From positions 124,001 to 188,000 of the forward strand of contig CAVSRU010000018.1 of NCBI GenBank assembly GCA_963730535.1: DNA of 64,000 bases. Reading direction: 5' to 3'. The DNA comes from DASSUW01 sp963730535 (lineage in GTDB: Bacteria; Actinomycetota; Thermoleophilia; Solirubrobacterales; Solirubrobacteraceae). The notes beneath the pieces were generated by a model. That model searched no databases and had not been told where the DNA came from. It was given only the letters and a program-made list of their open reading frames with translations. Positions 27,141-36,048 of the stretch are shown here, in pieces. The position numbers were made by a program, and so were the translations under genes. Numbering within the stretch: position 1 is the first letter of the stretch; every line of letters starts with the position of its first letter.

Positions 27141-28127
27141 CTAGGACCAGCGGCCCGGGCTGTCGCCCGTGTGCGAGGCCTCGCCCAGCTGCTCGAGGTG
27201 CGTGAGCCAGCAGAGCGTCTTGTTCAGCAGCCATGCTGAGGTCGCGTCGGTGAACGCTTCGCCGTAGACCGCCCGGGCGACCTCATACGCGGTCGTCGGC
27301 TCGTCGCCGGCCAGCGCCGCCCGCACCGCGGCGAGGCGCTCCGCGACTAAAGCCCGGTTGGCCTCGATGTGCCCCGGCACGTCGGTGAAGGGCCGGCCGT
27401 GCCCCGCGAGCGCGAGGCGGGCGTCGAGCCCCGCGACCTTGTCGAGCGAGGCCAGGAACTCCCCGACCGGGTCCGGTGTGTAGCCGAAGTCGAAGTAGAG
27501 CGAGACGCGGCCGAGCAGGTGGTCGCCCGAGACCAGCAGCCGGCGCTCGGGCTGGTAGAGACACACGTGGGAGGGTGCGTGGCCGGGGGTCTCGACCACC
27601 TGCCAGTCGCCGAGGTCGCTGCTCACCGTCACGCCCTCGACCAGCTCGCGGTCCGCCCGCAGCGTGCCCGCCTGCCCCGTGCCCTGGCTACGGCGCTGCT
27701 CGACCCATCGCCGCAGCGGCTCCTCCGGGACCCCGCTCTGCCGCGCGACCTCGATCCGGCGTAGGAGCGCCTGCTCGGGGTCGGCCGCCGTGTGGTGGGC
27801 GTGGTTGGGGTGCAGCCACACCTCGCAGCCCGCCCGCTCCGCGACCGGGGGCGCCTGGCCGCAGTGGTCGACGTGCGCGTGGGTGCACACGACGAGCCGC
27901 ACGTGCTCGACGCGCAGGCCCGCCTGGTCGAGCGCCCGCTCGAGGTGCGCCATCGACCCCGGCTCGTGCATCCCGGTGTCCACGAGCACGATCCCGTCGC
28001 CCGCCGCCAGCGCCCAGGCGTTGCAGTGCGGAACGCCCGGCCACGGCAGCGGGAGCCGCAGGCGCCACACGCCGGGCAGCACCCGCTCCCCCCTGCCCAC
28101 CTCCCGGCTCCGCGTCGGCTTGCGCAC
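27141..28127 (-). CDS. MBL-fold metallohydrolase
   Basis: 328 residues from GTG 28127. Metal-binding motifs of the metallo-beta-lactamase fold are complete: VVCTHAHVDHCGQAPP (HxHxDH), VETPGHAPSHVCLY, LLVSGDHLLGRVSLYFDFGY and LALAGHGRPF. The C-terminal ~80 residues are helical (ALVAERLAAVRAALAGDEPT), as in a group often likened to LACTB2 or glyoxalase II-like hydrolases. Substrate unknown. It is upstream of metF in the same direction and divergent from 28235, across a spacer with two tandem copies of repeat B. Confidence 0.82.
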   Translation of the reverse strand: MRKPTRSREVGRGERVLPGVWRLRLPLPWPGVPHCNAWALAAGDGIVLVDTGMHEPGSMAHLERALDQAGLRVEHVRLVVCTHAHVDHCGQAPPVAERAGCEVWLHPNHAHHTAADPEQALLRRIEVARQSGVPEEPLRRWVEQRRSQGTGQAGTLRADRELVEGVTVSSDLGDWQVVETPGHAPSHVCLYQPERRLLVSGDHLLGRVSLYFDFGYTPDPVGEFLASLDKVAGLDARLALAGHGRPFTDVPGHIEANRALVAERLAAVRAALAGDEPTTAYEVARAVYGEAFTDATSAWLLNKTLCWLTHLEQLGEASHTGDSPGRWS

Positions 28128-28137
28128 GAACGGAAGG

Positions 28138-28181
28138 TAATCGAGTGCGGCTTACTCGGCACTCGCAAGCTCGCGCGAGCT
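28138..28181 (+). repeat. Promoter-proximal repeat, family B copy 2 (partial)
   Basis: TAATCGAGTGCGGCTTACTC then GGCACTCGCAAGCTCGCGCG, directly followed by a second, longer unit starting at about 28181. It lacks the terminal GCCTTAGCAT block of the other copies. Confidence 0.6.
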
Positions 28182-28232
28182 AATCGAGTGCGGCTTACTC
28201 GCACTCGCAAGCTCGCGCGAGCGCCTTAGCAT
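28182..28232 (+). repeat. Promoter-proximal repeat, family B copy 3
   Basis: Tandem with the previous unit and ending GCGCCTTAGCAT two bases before ATG 28235. It matches the element upstream of the cyclophilin gene (7019-7066) over about 48 bp in the same orientation to the gene. It includes the palindrome CTCGCGCGAG. Being this close to the start, the transcript may be leaderless or the end of the repeat may hold the -10 region. Confidence 0.6.
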
Positions 28233-28234
28233 CC

Positions 28235-28582
28235 ATGCGCATGCCGCGCGACCGGAAGCTCAAGGCGCCAACCGCCGAGTACCGCTCGCCGGACGGCGAC
28301 GTGCTCGTCCTGCGCGGCTCGATGTCCCCCGGCACGCGGCGCGAGTACGCGGCCACGCTCGCGGGGTCGCCGCTCTCGCGCGAGGACGCGTGGCATCGCG
28401 GCGTCGAGTTCCTGTTCGAGCGCCTCGCGGTCGGCTGGGCGATCGCCGGCACCGAGCCGATCACCCGCCAGAAGGAGCTGCTCGGGCGCTTCCGCATGGC
28501 CTCGCAGGGCGAGCGCGCGTGGATCCGCGACGTCCTGCGCGAGCACGTGGCCGAGCACTTTCCCGACCTCGCCCCGCCGTGA
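28235..28582 (+). CDS. Hypothetical protein upstream of an M29 aminopeptidase
   Basis: 115 residues from ATG 28235 (MRMPRDRKLKAPTAEYRSPD). It has a basic N-terminus, then GDVLVLRGSMSPGTRREYAA and helical segments (EDAWHRGVEFLFERLAVGWA, GERAWIRDVLREHVAEHFPD). Soluble, no recognised domain. The stop overlaps the aminopeptidase start by 4 bases (GTGA), so the two are translationally coupled. Preceded by tandem repeat B elements. Confidence 0.6.
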   Translation: MRMPRDRKLKAPTAEYRSPDGDVLVLRGSMSPGTRREYAATLAGSPLSREDAWHRGVEFLFERLAVGWAIAGTEPITRQKELLGRFRMASQGERAWIRDVLREHVAEHFPDLAPP

Positions 28583-29664
28583 TCGACCCCGCGGCGTTCG
28601 CGGCGCTCCTGTGCGACTACTGCGTGCGGCCCGAACCGGACGACCAGGTGGTCGTGCGCTCGACGACCCTCGCGGCGCCGCTGCTGCTCGAGCTCCAGCG
28701 GGCGCTGCTCGAGCGCGAGGCGTGGCCGCTGCTGCGCGTCTCGCTGCCCGGCCAGGAGCGCGGCTTCTGGGACGCGGCTCGCGACCGGCACCTCGACGGC
28801 TTCCCGGCCGTCGACCTCGCCGAGGCCGAGGGTACGGCCGCCTCGCTCGCCATCCACGCGCCCGAGAACACCCGCGCGCTCGCGGGGGTCGACCCGGCGC
28901 GCACCGCCCGTGCCGCGCGCGCCCGCGACCCGGTGCGCGAGGCCGCGCTGCGGCGCCGCTGGTGCGTCACCGTGTGGCCGACGCCCGCCGCCGCACAGCA
29001 GGCCGGCATGGCGACGGAGGACTTCGCCGCCTTCGTCCGCCGCGCGCTGTTCCTCGACCGCGACGACCCGATCGCCGCCTGGCACGAGCTGCGCGACCGC
29101 CAGGCCGCGCTGGTCGAGCGCCTCTCGTACGCGCAGGAGATCCGGATCGAGGCCGAGGGCACCGACCTCACGCTCTCGGTCGCCGGCCGCACCTGGATCA
29201 ACTCCGACGGCCGCCGCAACATGCCCTCCGGCGAGGTCTTCACCGGCCCGGTCGAGACCTCCGCCGAGGGCCGCATCCGCTTCGACGTGCCGTCCAGCCC
29301 CCGTGGCGTCGAGGTCGCCGGCATCGAGCTCGAATTCCGCGAGGGCGTCGTCGTCTCGGCTGGTGCCGACCGCGGAGACGACGTCCTCCAGGCCGCGCTC
29401 ACCACCGACGACGGCGCCCGCCGCCTCGGGGAGCTCGGCATCGGCACGAACTTCGGCATCGACCGCCCGGTCGGCCAGATCCTGTTCGACGAGAAGATCG
29501 GCGGCACCGTCCACCTCGCGCTCGGCCGCTCGTATCCGGAGACCGGCGGCACCAACGAGTCGGCTCTCCACTGGGACATGATCTGCGACCTCCGCGAGGG
29601 CGGCCGCATCACGGCCGACGGCGAGCCGGTCGACGTGAGTCCCGAAGCGCAACGCGAGCCCTAG
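28579..29664 (+). CDS. M29-family aminopeptidase
   Basis: 361 residues from GTG 28579. Typical M29 (AmpS/PepS) features: N-terminal DYCVRPEPDDQVVVRST, metal-ligand region NMPSGEVFTGPVETSAEG, REGVVVSAGA, LGELGIGTNFGID, and GRSYPETGGTNESALHWDMI with a metal-binding His and Asp. These cobalt/zinc-dependent enzymes remove N-terminal residues from peptides in the cytoplasm. The gene is translationally coupled to the small hypothetical protein before it. A histidine kinase gene starts 48 bases downstream. Confidence 0.88.
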   Translation: MIDPAAFAALLCDYCVRPEPDDQVVVRSTTLAAPLLLELQRALLEREAWPLLRVSLPGQERGFWDAARDRHLDGFPAVDLAEAEGTAASLAIHAPENTRALAGVDPARTARAARARDPVREAALRRRWCVTVWPTPAAAQQAGMATEDFAAFVRRALFLDRDDPIAAWHELRDRQAALVERLSYAQEIRIEAEGTDLTLSVAGRTWINSDGRRNMPSGEVFTGPVETSAEGRIRFDVPSSPRGVEVAGIELEFREGVVVSAGADRGDDVLQAALTTDDGARRLGELGIGTNFGIDRPVGQILFDEKIGGTVHLALGRSYPETGGTNESALHWDMICDLREGGRITADGEPVDVSPEAQREP

Positions 29665-29712
29665 CGACTCGCTTGTGCGGCCAGCCTCACCGATGCGTGG
29701 GGTGGCAGCGCG

Positions 29713-30999
29713 GTGGCTGCTTGGCGTGGCTCCGAGCAGACTCTCAGCGTGGCCTCGTCGGCCGTAGCCCCTGCCCGTCCCCTGGTGTCCGCCGCGCGCC
29801 TGCGGCGGCTCGGAGCCGAAGCCGCGTACTTGGCCCTCGGCCTCCTCTCCGGCACGCTCGCCTTCTGCGTCTGGATCACGGGCGTGACGCTGTCGATCAC
29901 CCTCGCGCTGCTGATCGTGGGCCTGCCGGTGGTGCTCGCCACCTTCGCGCTCTTCCGCCTGCTCACCGAGCTCGAGCGCAAGCGGGCGGCGCTGGTGCTC
30001 GGCGCGCCGATCCCCTCCGCGTACCGGGTCCACGAGGGCCACCTCGGCCGGCGGCTGCTGGGGACGCTCACCGACCCGCAGAGCTGGAAGGACCTCGCCT
30101 ACCTCGGCCTGTTCGGGATCGTCGGGTTCGTGTGGGGCACGGTCTGGCTGACTGTGTGGGCCTACGCGCTCGGCAGCCTCACGGCCCCTGCGTGGTGGTG
30201 GGCGCTCCCTGACGACGCGACCTATCTGTGGTTCACGCTCGACAACACGACGGAGATGCTGATCGCGCCCGTGATCGGGGTCGTCCTCGTCCCGGTGGCG
30301 ATCCTGCTCCAGCGCGCGCTGGCCGTCTCGCAGGCGTCGCTCGCGCGCTGGCTGCTGGCCCCGTCGCTCGCCGCCCGCGTCGAGCAGCTCAAGCGCACGC
30401 GGGCCGCCGCCGTCGACACGGCGGCGTCCGACCTCGAGCGGATCGAGCGCGACCTGCACGACGGCGCCCAGGCGCGGCTCGTGGCCCTCGCGATGGACCT
30501 CGGGATGGCCGAGGAGCGCTTCGACCGCGACCCCGAGAGCGCTCGCGAGCTGGTCGGCGAGGCGCGCGAGGAGGCCCGGCGCGCGCTCGCCGAGCTGCGC
30601 GACCTCGCGCGCGGGATCCGGCCGAGCCTGCTGACCGAGCGCGGCCTTGCCGCGGCGATCCAGGCGCTCGCGGCCCGCTCCCCGATCCCGGCCACGGCCC
30701 ACGTCGACGTGGCGGTCAAGCCGGCGCCGGCGATCGAGACAGCTGCGTGGTTCGTGGTCTCCGAGGCGCTCGCGAACGCCGCCAAGCACAGCGAGGCAAG
30801 CCACGTGAGCGTGTGGCTGACCCGCCAGGCAGACACCCTCCGCGTCGAGGTCGTCGACAACGGGCGCGGCGGGGCCGACGCGGCGGGCGCCGGTCTGCGA
30901 GGGCTCGCGCAGCGCGTGGCGGCGCTCGACGGGACGCTCGAGGTGTATAGCCCTCGCGGCGGGCCGACCGTCGTGCAAGCATCGCTTCCGTGCGCGTAG
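29713..30999 (+). CDS. NarL-type sensor histidine kinase
   Basis: 428 residues from GTG 29713. About four membrane segments (LLSGTLAFCVWITGVTLSIT, LGLFGIVGFVWGTVWLTVWA, MLIAPVIGVVLVPVAILLQ) follow a soluble N-terminus. The HisKA_3 box reads ERIERDLHDGAQARLVALAM, with the phospho-accepting His. The ATPase has EALANAAKHSEASHVSVW (N box) and VVDNGRGGADAAGAGLRGLA. The N-terminal membrane domain is of the sensor type found in many actinobacterial kinases. Signal unknown. Its end overlaps the response regulator start by 10 bases, so the two form a two-component pair. Confidence 0.9.
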   Translation: MAAWRGSEQTLSVASSAVAPARPLVSAARLRRLGAEAAYLALGLLSGTLAFCVWITGVTLSITLALLIVGLPVVLATFALFRLLTELERKRAALVLGAPIPSAYRVHEGHLGRRLLGTLTDPQSWKDLAYLGLFGIVGFVWGTVWLTVWAYALGSLTAPAWWWALPDDATYLWFTLDNTTEMLIAPVIGVVLVPVAILLQRALAVSQASLARWLLAPSLAARVEQLKRTRAAAVDTAASDLERIERDLHDGAQARLVALAMDLGMAEERFDRDPESARELVGEAREEARRALAELRDLARGIRPSLLTERGLAAAIQALAARSPIPATAHVDVAVKPAPAIETAAWFVVSEALANAAKHSEASHVSVWLTRQADTLRVEVVDNGRGGADAAGAGLRGLAQRVAALDGTLEVYSPRGGPTVVQASLPCA

Positions 31000-31631
31000 T
31001 CATCGCCGAGGATCTCGCCCTCCTGCGCGACGGGCTGGAGCGCCTGCTGCGCGACAGCGGGATCGAGGTAACGGCGGCGGTCGACGACGGGCCCGGGCTG
31101 CTGGACGCCGTCGAGACGACCGCGCCCGACCTGGCGATCGTCGATGTCCGGCTCCCGCCCGCCTTCCGCGACGAGGGCGTCAAGGCCGCGCTCGAGCTGC
31201 GTCGCCGGCGGCCGGGCTTCCCGGTACTGATCCTGTCGCAGTACGTCGAGCGCACGTACGCGGCCGAGCTCCTCGCCGACGGGTCCGGCGGCGTCGGCTA
31301 CCTGCTCAAGGATCGCGTCTCCGACGTGCGCGAGTTCGTGGACGCCGTGCGGCGGGTGGCGGCCGGCGGCATGGCGCTCGACCCCGACGCGGTCGCCCAG
31401 CTCGTGGCCGGCGCCGAGGAGGGCCCGCTCCGGCGGCTTTCCGAGCGCGAGCGCGAAGTGCTGTCGATGATGGCCGAGGGCCGCACGAACCAGGGCATCG
31501 CCGCCGAGCTCGAGATCACCCCCTCCGGCGTCGAGAAGCACGTCGCCGCGATCTTCACCAAGCTCGGCCTGCCGCCCGCCGAGACCGCCCACCGGCGCGT
31601 GCTCGCCGTGGTCGCTTGGCTCAACCCCTAG
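30990..31631 (+). CDS. LuxR/NarL-family response regulator
   Basis: 213 residues from GTG 30990. The receiver domain has RVVIAEDLALLRDGLERLL (acidic pocket), phospho-acceptor Asp in DLAIVDVRLPP, and Lys in GGVGYLLKDRVSD. The C-terminal LuxR helix-turn-helix reads RLSEREREVLSMMAEGRTNQ and ITPSGVEKHVAAIFTKLGL. Partner of the overlapping histidine kinase gene; target genes unknown, although the pyruvate kinase gene 12 bases downstream may be read in the same transcript. Confidence 0.92.
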   Translation: MRVVIAEDLALLRDGLERLLRDSGIEVTAAVDDGPGLLDAVETTAPDLAIVDVRLPPAFRDEGVKAALELRRRRPGFPVLILSQYVERTYAAELLADGSGGVGYLLKDRVSDVREFVDAVRRVAAGGMALDPDAVAQLVAGAEEGPLRRLSEREREVLSMMAEGRTNQGIAAELEITPSGVEKHVAAIFTKLGLPPAETAHRRVLAVVAWLNP

Positions 31632-31643
31632 GCTGCGTCCGAA

Positions 31644-33050
31644 ATGCGCCGCACGAAGATCGTCGCCACCATCGGCCCCGCCTCGCGCGACCCCGAGGTG
31701 CTGGTCCGCGTGGTCGAGGCCGGGATGGACGTCGCGCGGCTGAACTTCTCCCACGGGACCGCGGAGGAGCACGCCGAGACCGCACAGCTCGTGCGCGACG
31801 CCGCCGGCCGCGCCGGCCGCCAGGTCGCGATCCTCCAGGACCTCCCGGGGCCCAAGCTGCGCATCGGCCCGCTCGTGGACGGCATCGCGGAGCTCAAGCC
31901 CGGCGACAACCTGACCTTCGTGTGCGGCAACGGCTTCGTCGGTGACGCCCAGCGGATGGCGATCACCTGGGGCGGCCTCGCTGACACCGTCGAAGCCGGC
32001 GAGATCGTCTACCTGGCCGACGGGGCGGTGCGCCTGCGGGTGACCAGCACCCGGCCCGGCGACGGCGAGATCGACGCCGAGGTCGAGGTCGGCGGCGCCG
32101 TCGCCTCGCGCCAGGGGCTCAACATCCCGGGTGAGACGGCCGCGCTCCCGTCGGTCCCCGAGGAGGATCTCAAGCACGTCGCGACCGGCGAGAAGATCGG
32201 CGTCGACCTCGTCGCGCTCTCGTTCGTCCGCCGCGCCGAGGACGTGACGTCCCTGCGCAAGCACACGCGCCTGCCGCTGATCGCGAAGATCGAGAAGCCG
32301 CAGGCCGTGCAGCGCGCGGAGGAGATCGTGCGCGCCGCCGACTGCGTGATGGTCGCCCGCGGCGACCTCGGCATCGAGATGCGGATCGAGGACGTCCCGA
32401 TCGTCCAGAAGCAGGTGATCGCGCTGGCCGGCGCGCTCGCCCGCCCGTCGATCACGGCGACCCAGATGCTCGACTCGATGGTGCGCTCTTCACGCCCCAC
32501 GCGCGCCGAGGTGACCGACGTGGCCAACGCGATCCTCGACGGGACCGACGCGGTGATGCTCTCCCAGGAGAGCGCCGTCGGCCAGTATCCGGTCGAGTCG
32601 GTCGCCATGCTCGCCTCGATCGCCGAGCGCACCGAGCTGACGGCGCCGTACCGCGAGTGGAACGAGCGGCGCGTGCGGCGCGACCGCCGCGATCCCGCCT
32701 ACACGCTCGCCTACACAGCCTGCCGCGCCGCGCACGAGCTGGGGCTCGCCGCGCTCGTGTGCCCGACGCTGAGCGGCCGCTCGGCGCGGCTGATCTCCGC
32801 GCACCGGCCGACGGCGCCGATCTACGCGCTCTCCCCCGGCCGCGAGACCGTCCGCCGCTGCGCGCTGATGTGGGGCGTGCAGGCCGCGTCGATGCGCCGC
32901 TACAACACGACCGAGGACCTGATCGCCGCGGCCGTCAAACGGGTCGTCGAGCTCGGCTGGGTGAAGCCCGGCGAGCGCGTGGGCGTGACCGCCGGCCTCC
33001 CCTCCGGCAAGCCGGGCACCACGTCGTTGCTGCAGATCCAACAGGCCTGA
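31644..33050 (+). CDS. pyk: Pyruvate kinase
   Basis: 468 residues. It converts phosphoenolpyruvate and ADP to pyruvate and ATP, the last step of glycolysis. Motifs are KIVATIGPASRDPEVL, MDVARLNFSHGT, LQDLPGPKLRIGPL, PLIAKIEKPQAVQRAEEIV, VMVARGDLGIEM and ITATQMLDSMVRSSRPTRAE. The B domain and the C-terminal allosteric domain (from about 345) are both present. The gene lies 12 bases after the two-component system and ends in a hairpin terminator. Confidence 0.96.
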   Translation: MRRTKIVATIGPASRDPEVLVRVVEAGMDVARLNFSHGTAEEHAETAQLVRDAAGRAGRQVAILQDLPGPKLRIGPLVDGIAELKPGDNLTFVCGNGFVGDAQRMAITWGGLADTVEAGEIVYLADGAVRLRVTSTRPGDGEIDAEVEVGGAVASRQGLNIPGETAALPSVPEEDLKHVATGEKIGVDLVALSFVRRAEDVTSLRKHTRLPLIAKIEKPQAVQRAEEIVRAADCVMVARGDLGIEMRIEDVPIVQKQVIALAGALARPSITATQMLDSMVRSSRPTRAEVTDVANAILDGTDAVMLSQESAVGQYPVESVAMLASIAERTELTAPYREWNERRVRRDRRDPAYTLAYTACRAAHELGLAALVCPTLSGRSARLISAHRPTAPIYALSPGRETVRRCALMWGVQAASMRRYNTTEDLIAAAVKRVVELGWVKPGERVGVTAGLPSGKPGTTSLLQIQQA

Positions 33051-33068
33051 GAACGGTTTCGCCCTGCC

Positions 33069-33094
33069 GGTCGCCGGAACCCCACCCGGCGACC
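33069..33094. terminator. Hairpin between convergent pyk and ABC1-kinase genes
   Basis: Perfect 9-bp inverted repeat GGTCGCCGG / CCGGCGACC around an 8-base loop, 18 bases after the pyk stop and 11 bases beyond the stop of the convergent gene. It can serve both directions. No T-tract. Confidence 0.75.
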
Positions 33095-33105
33095 TTCGGG
33101 CGACG

Positions 33106-34482
33106 TTACGGTACGGCGTAGAAGTCGGCCTCAGCCGCGCCCAGCTCCGTCACCGGGTCGTCGCCGTACATCCACTCGCGCGCGATCCGGTGCCAGTTCG
33201 CGCGCGCCTCGAGCTGGGAGAGCACGGCGAGCGTGAGCAGCTCCACGCGGCGCCCGAAGAGATGGTCGGCCGGCAGCGTCTCGTGGCGCATCTGCCCGAA
33301 GTGCGACGACCGCGGGTCCGACATCTCGATCATCACCTCGGTGGCGACCTCGGGGTGCAGGTGCACCTCCTCGTCGAGCACGTACCACCACGTGGCGTCG
33401 AGGAACTGGGCCAGCAGCTTGTCGGGCCGGAAGCGATCGGGCTCGCGCAGGAAGCCGGTGCGGCTGAAGATCTCGTGCAGCCGCTCGCCGTCTCCCTCGT
33501 GGCCCGCGCGCTGGCACTCGAGCTCGATCTCGATCAGCTCGGCGGGCATCACCTTGAAGAGCCCGAAGTCCAGGAACGCGACGGAGCCGTCGGGCTGGAG
33601 GAGGAAGTTGCCCGGGTGCGGGTCGCCGGAGAACTGGCGGTGCCGGTACATGCACCCGAAGAAGAAGCGGAAGATGATCTCGCCGACGCGGTCGCGCGTG
33701 TCCTGGTCGAGCTCCTTGATCGCGTCGAAGCCGAGCCCGGTCACGTACTCGCTGACCAGCACCTTCTCGTGCGAGAGCGAGGTGATGACCTCGGGCACGC
33801 GGATGAACGGGTGGCCGCGGTAGATGCGGGAAAGCGTGCGCTGGTGCTGCGCCTCGAGCTCGTAGTCGAGCTCGTCGCCGATCCGGGCGCGGATCTCCTC
33901 GGCGGTGCTCTTGACGTCGAGCCCGGGCGCGATCCGCTTCATCAGCCGCAGGATGATCCCCAGGTTCTGCATGTCGGCCCGCACCGCCTGAGCGACGCCC
34001 GGGTACTGCACCTTCACGGCCACGTCGCGGCCGTCGGGCAGCCGCGCGCGGTAGACCTGGCCGATCGAGGCGGCGGCGATCGGCTCGGGGTCGAACGCCT
34101 CGAAGACGTCATCGATCGACTCGCCGTACTCGCCCTCCATCACCTTGCGCATGTCGGTGAAGCGGACCTTGGGGGCGGCGTCGCGCAGCTCGCCGAGCTT
34201 GCGCTGGAACTCCTCGCGGTGCTCCTCGGGGACGAGCCCGACGTCGAGGAAGCTCATCACCTGCCCGAGCTTCATCGCGGCGCCCTTCATGGTCCCGAGC
34301 GCGGCGACGATCTGCTCGGCCGCCTCGAGGTTGCGGCGCTCGAGCGCAGCCTGGCGGCCGTCCTCGGTCCGTGCGATGTTCGCCGCCCGCGTGCCGAGGT
34401 GGCGCGCAGCCTGACCCGCCGCCAGCCCGGAGACCCGCGCGGTGCGGGCGACGCGCGAGGTCGGGATCTTGTCCTTGGCCAT
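33106..34482 (-). CDS. ABC1/UbiB-family atypical kinase
   Basis: 458 residues, with ribosome site GGGAGGAACCACTG before ATG 34482. The UbiB/ADCK fold shows the family-specific LGTMKGAAMKLGQVMSFLDV (KxGQ motif), PIAAASIGQVYRARLPDG (Ala-rich loop), VAVKVQYPG (catalytic Lys), GDPHPGNFLLQPDGSVAFLD and DFGLFKV. These proteins have ATPase activity and are linked to quinone or lipid metabolism; whether quinone biosynthesis is the role here is unknown. Monocistronic, with pyk convergent at its 3' end. The 163-base spacer upstream (34483-34645) holds only the ribosome site and presumably a promoter. Confidence 0.88.
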   Translation of the reverse strand: MAKDKIPTSRVARTARVSGLAAGQAARHLGTRAANIARTEDGRQAALERRNLEAAEQIVAALGTMKGAAMKLGQVMSFLDVGLVPEEHREEFQRKLGELRDAAPKVRFTDMRKVMEGEYGESIDDVFEAFDPEPIAAASIGQVYRARLPDGRDVAVKVQYPGVAQAVRADMQNLGIILRLMKRIAPGLDVKSTAEEIRARIGDELDYELEAQHQRTLSRIYRGHPFIRVPEVITSLSHEKVLVSEYVTGLGFDAIKELDQDTRDRVGEIIFRFFFGCMYRHRQFSGDPHPGNFLLQPDGSVAFLDFGLFKVMPAELIEIELECQRAGHEGDGERLHEIFSRTGFLREPDRFRPDKLLAQFLDATWWYVLDEEVHLHPEVATEVMIEMSDPRSSHFGQMRHETLPADHLFGRRVELLTLAVLSQLEARANWHRIAREWMYGDDPVTELGAAEADFYAVP

Positions 34483-34645
34483 CAGTGGTTCCTCCCGTGG
34501 GTCCCGGCGCCCATGGGCGGCCGCTGGCGCCGCCTGGCAAGGACGCAGGCCCGCAGGAATCCCTCTGGGATTTCAAGGGTCGAGGACACAGTCAGGCGGT
34601 GATCAGCGGTCGATCCAGGGGTGTCGGGGCTCGCGGGAGGGGCCA

Positions 34646-35299
34646 CTACGGGGTCACGGTAGGCGCTGGAGTGGCCTCCTGTGCGCCCGGTGTGGCGGTC
34701 GGCGGCGGCGTCTCCGTCGGGGTCGCCGTCGCGTCGGGCGTGGGCGTCGCCTCGGTCGTCGACTCCGGCGTCGCGTCCGGTGTCGGGGTCGGCGTCGCCT
34801 CCGTGTCCTGGCGATCGCCGCCGAAGAACGTCGTGCGCCCCGAGTCGCGCGTCGCCGCGCCGCCGAACACGAGCTCGGACATCGTGAGCGCCGTGACGGC
34901 GAGCACGAAGGCCACGAGGCCGGTGATGACCGCCAGGCGCCAGTGGCGGCGGATCGGCAGCCGCTCGCGGAGGCCGAAGAGATCGTCGCCACGCTCGGTT
35001 TCGACCCGCTCCGTCGGCGGCAGCGGGTCGAACGGCTCGTCCAGCGCGCCCGGATCGAACGGGTCGGACCCGGGCCGGGCGCCGGGTAGCCGTGCGACCC
35101 GCGACGTGGCGGTCGTGATCTTCTCGGCCGGGTGCCTGAGCCCCTCGGAGACGAGCGCGACGATCACCGGCGTCATCGCCGTCGCCACGAGCGTGCCCCG
35201 GTCCCAGATCATTGGCACGACGACCGCCGCCGCCACGGCCGCGGCGGCCGAGATCCCGAGCGTCTGGATCGAGATGCCGCTGCTCTTCTGCTGCGCCAT
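34646..35299 (-). CDS. Membrane protein with Thr/Pro-rich extracellular tail
   Basis: 217 residues. A hydrophobic N-terminal segment (TLGISAAAAVAAAVVVPMIW) and a central one (LAVITGLVAFVLAVTALTMS, about 120-140) bracket a cytoplasmic region. After the second, about 60 residues consist largely of Thr, Pro, Ala and Glu (ATPTPTPDATPESTTEATPT), as in an extended, possibly glycosylated extracellular stalk. No recognised domain. RBS ACAGGGGGG precedes ATG 35299. Transcribed in the same direction as the ABC1 kinase gene downstream. Confidence 0.6.
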   Translation of the reverse strand: MAQQKSSGISIQTLGISAAAAVAAAVVVPMIWDRGTLVATAMTPVIVALVSEGLRHPAEKITTATSRVARLPGARPGSDPFDPGALDEPFDPLPPTERVETERGDDLFGLRERLPIRRHWRLAVITGLVAFVLAVTALTMSELVFGGAATRDSGRTTFFGGDRQDTEATPTPTPDATPESTTEATPTPDATATPTETPPPTATPGAQEATPAPTVTP

Positions 35300-35309
35300 C
35301 CCCCCTGTT

Positions 35310-36041
35310 CTAGCGGCTCACCTTCGACCCGGGGACGATGTCGTCGGAACCGTCCGGCCAACGCACCCAAGCTTTGTGGCCGCCGTCGTAGTCATCGCCC
35401 AGCAGGATCAGCGTTGCCGGCTCGCCGAGTGCGGTGCACGGCTCGGAGCCCTCACCGTCTACGCCCCGCCAGATGCGCACGAAGCGGTTGGACTCGAGCT
35501 CGTCGGCGACCGTCGTTGGGTCGGTGTGGCCCGGGCGGATCGTGGTGTCCGGCGGGAGCGCGAGCAGCACGTCCATGATCGAGCGCCGGAGGTCCTCGTA
35601 GCCGGTCGAGCCCGGCGCGCGAACGCCGCCCACCGAGCCCTTGAACAGCGTGTCGCCGGTGAACACGTTGCCGTCGACCACCAGCGACAGCATCCCCGCC
35701 GTGTGGCCGGGGGTATGGAGCGCGCGGACGGTGAGGCCGCCGATCTCGAGCTCGTCGCCGGGCTGCAGGTCGCCGGTCGTGCCGGGCACGCGCTCCTCGG
35801 GGTGGGCGAGCACCTGCGCGTCCGGCCAGCGCTCGAGCAGCTCCCCGAGCTCCGCGACATGGTCGTGGTGGTGATGGGTGAGCAGCACGTGGGTCACGGT
35901 CAGATCCAGCTCGTCGGCCTTGGCCAGCAGCGGCGCGACCGGCCCGCCCGCGTCGACCAGGAACGCGTCGCTGCCTGGCGCGGCTGCGACGAGATAGGTG
36001 TTGGAGAGCCACCCGGGGCTCATGGACCGCTCTACGATCAT
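35310..36041 (-). CDS. MBL-fold hydrolase, glyoxalase II-like
   Basis: 243 residues from ATG 36041 (MIVERSMSPGWLSNTYLVAA); in-frame ATGs at 36023, 36050 and 36059 are alternatives. Metal ligands are complete: VLLTHHHHDHVAELGELLER, ALHTPGHTAGMLSLV, VFTGDTLFKG and IRPGHTDPTTVADE. This pattern resembles hydroxyacylglutathione-hydrolase-like enzymes. The gene is divergent from a glyoxalase I-like gene starting 8 bases away, supporting a role in aldehyde or methylglyoxal detoxification. Actinobacteria mostly lack glutathione, so the thiol may differ. Confidence 0.8.
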   Translation of the reverse strand: MIVERSMSPGWLSNTYLVAAAPGSDAFLVDAGGPVAPLLAKADELDLTVTHVLLTHHHHDHVAELGELLERWPDAQVLAHPEERVPGTTGDLQPGDELEIGGLTVRALHTPGHTAGMLSLVVDGNVFTGDTLFKGSVGGVRAPGSTGYEDLRRSIMDVLLALPPDTTIRPGHTDPTTVADELESNRFVRIWRGVDGEGSEPCTALGEPATLILLGDDYDGGHKAWVRWPDGSDDIVPGSKVSR

Positions 36042-36048
36042 CGGGCTC

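Noticed and set aside
28138..28232. Tandem repeat considered as a CRISPR array.
   Set aside because: Only two adjoining units without spacers and no cas genes.
34660..34840. Tandem GGCGTCGCC-like DNA repeats considered as a separate repeat element.
   Set aside because: They are explained by the Thr/Pro/Ala-rich tail encoded by the gene at 34646-35299.
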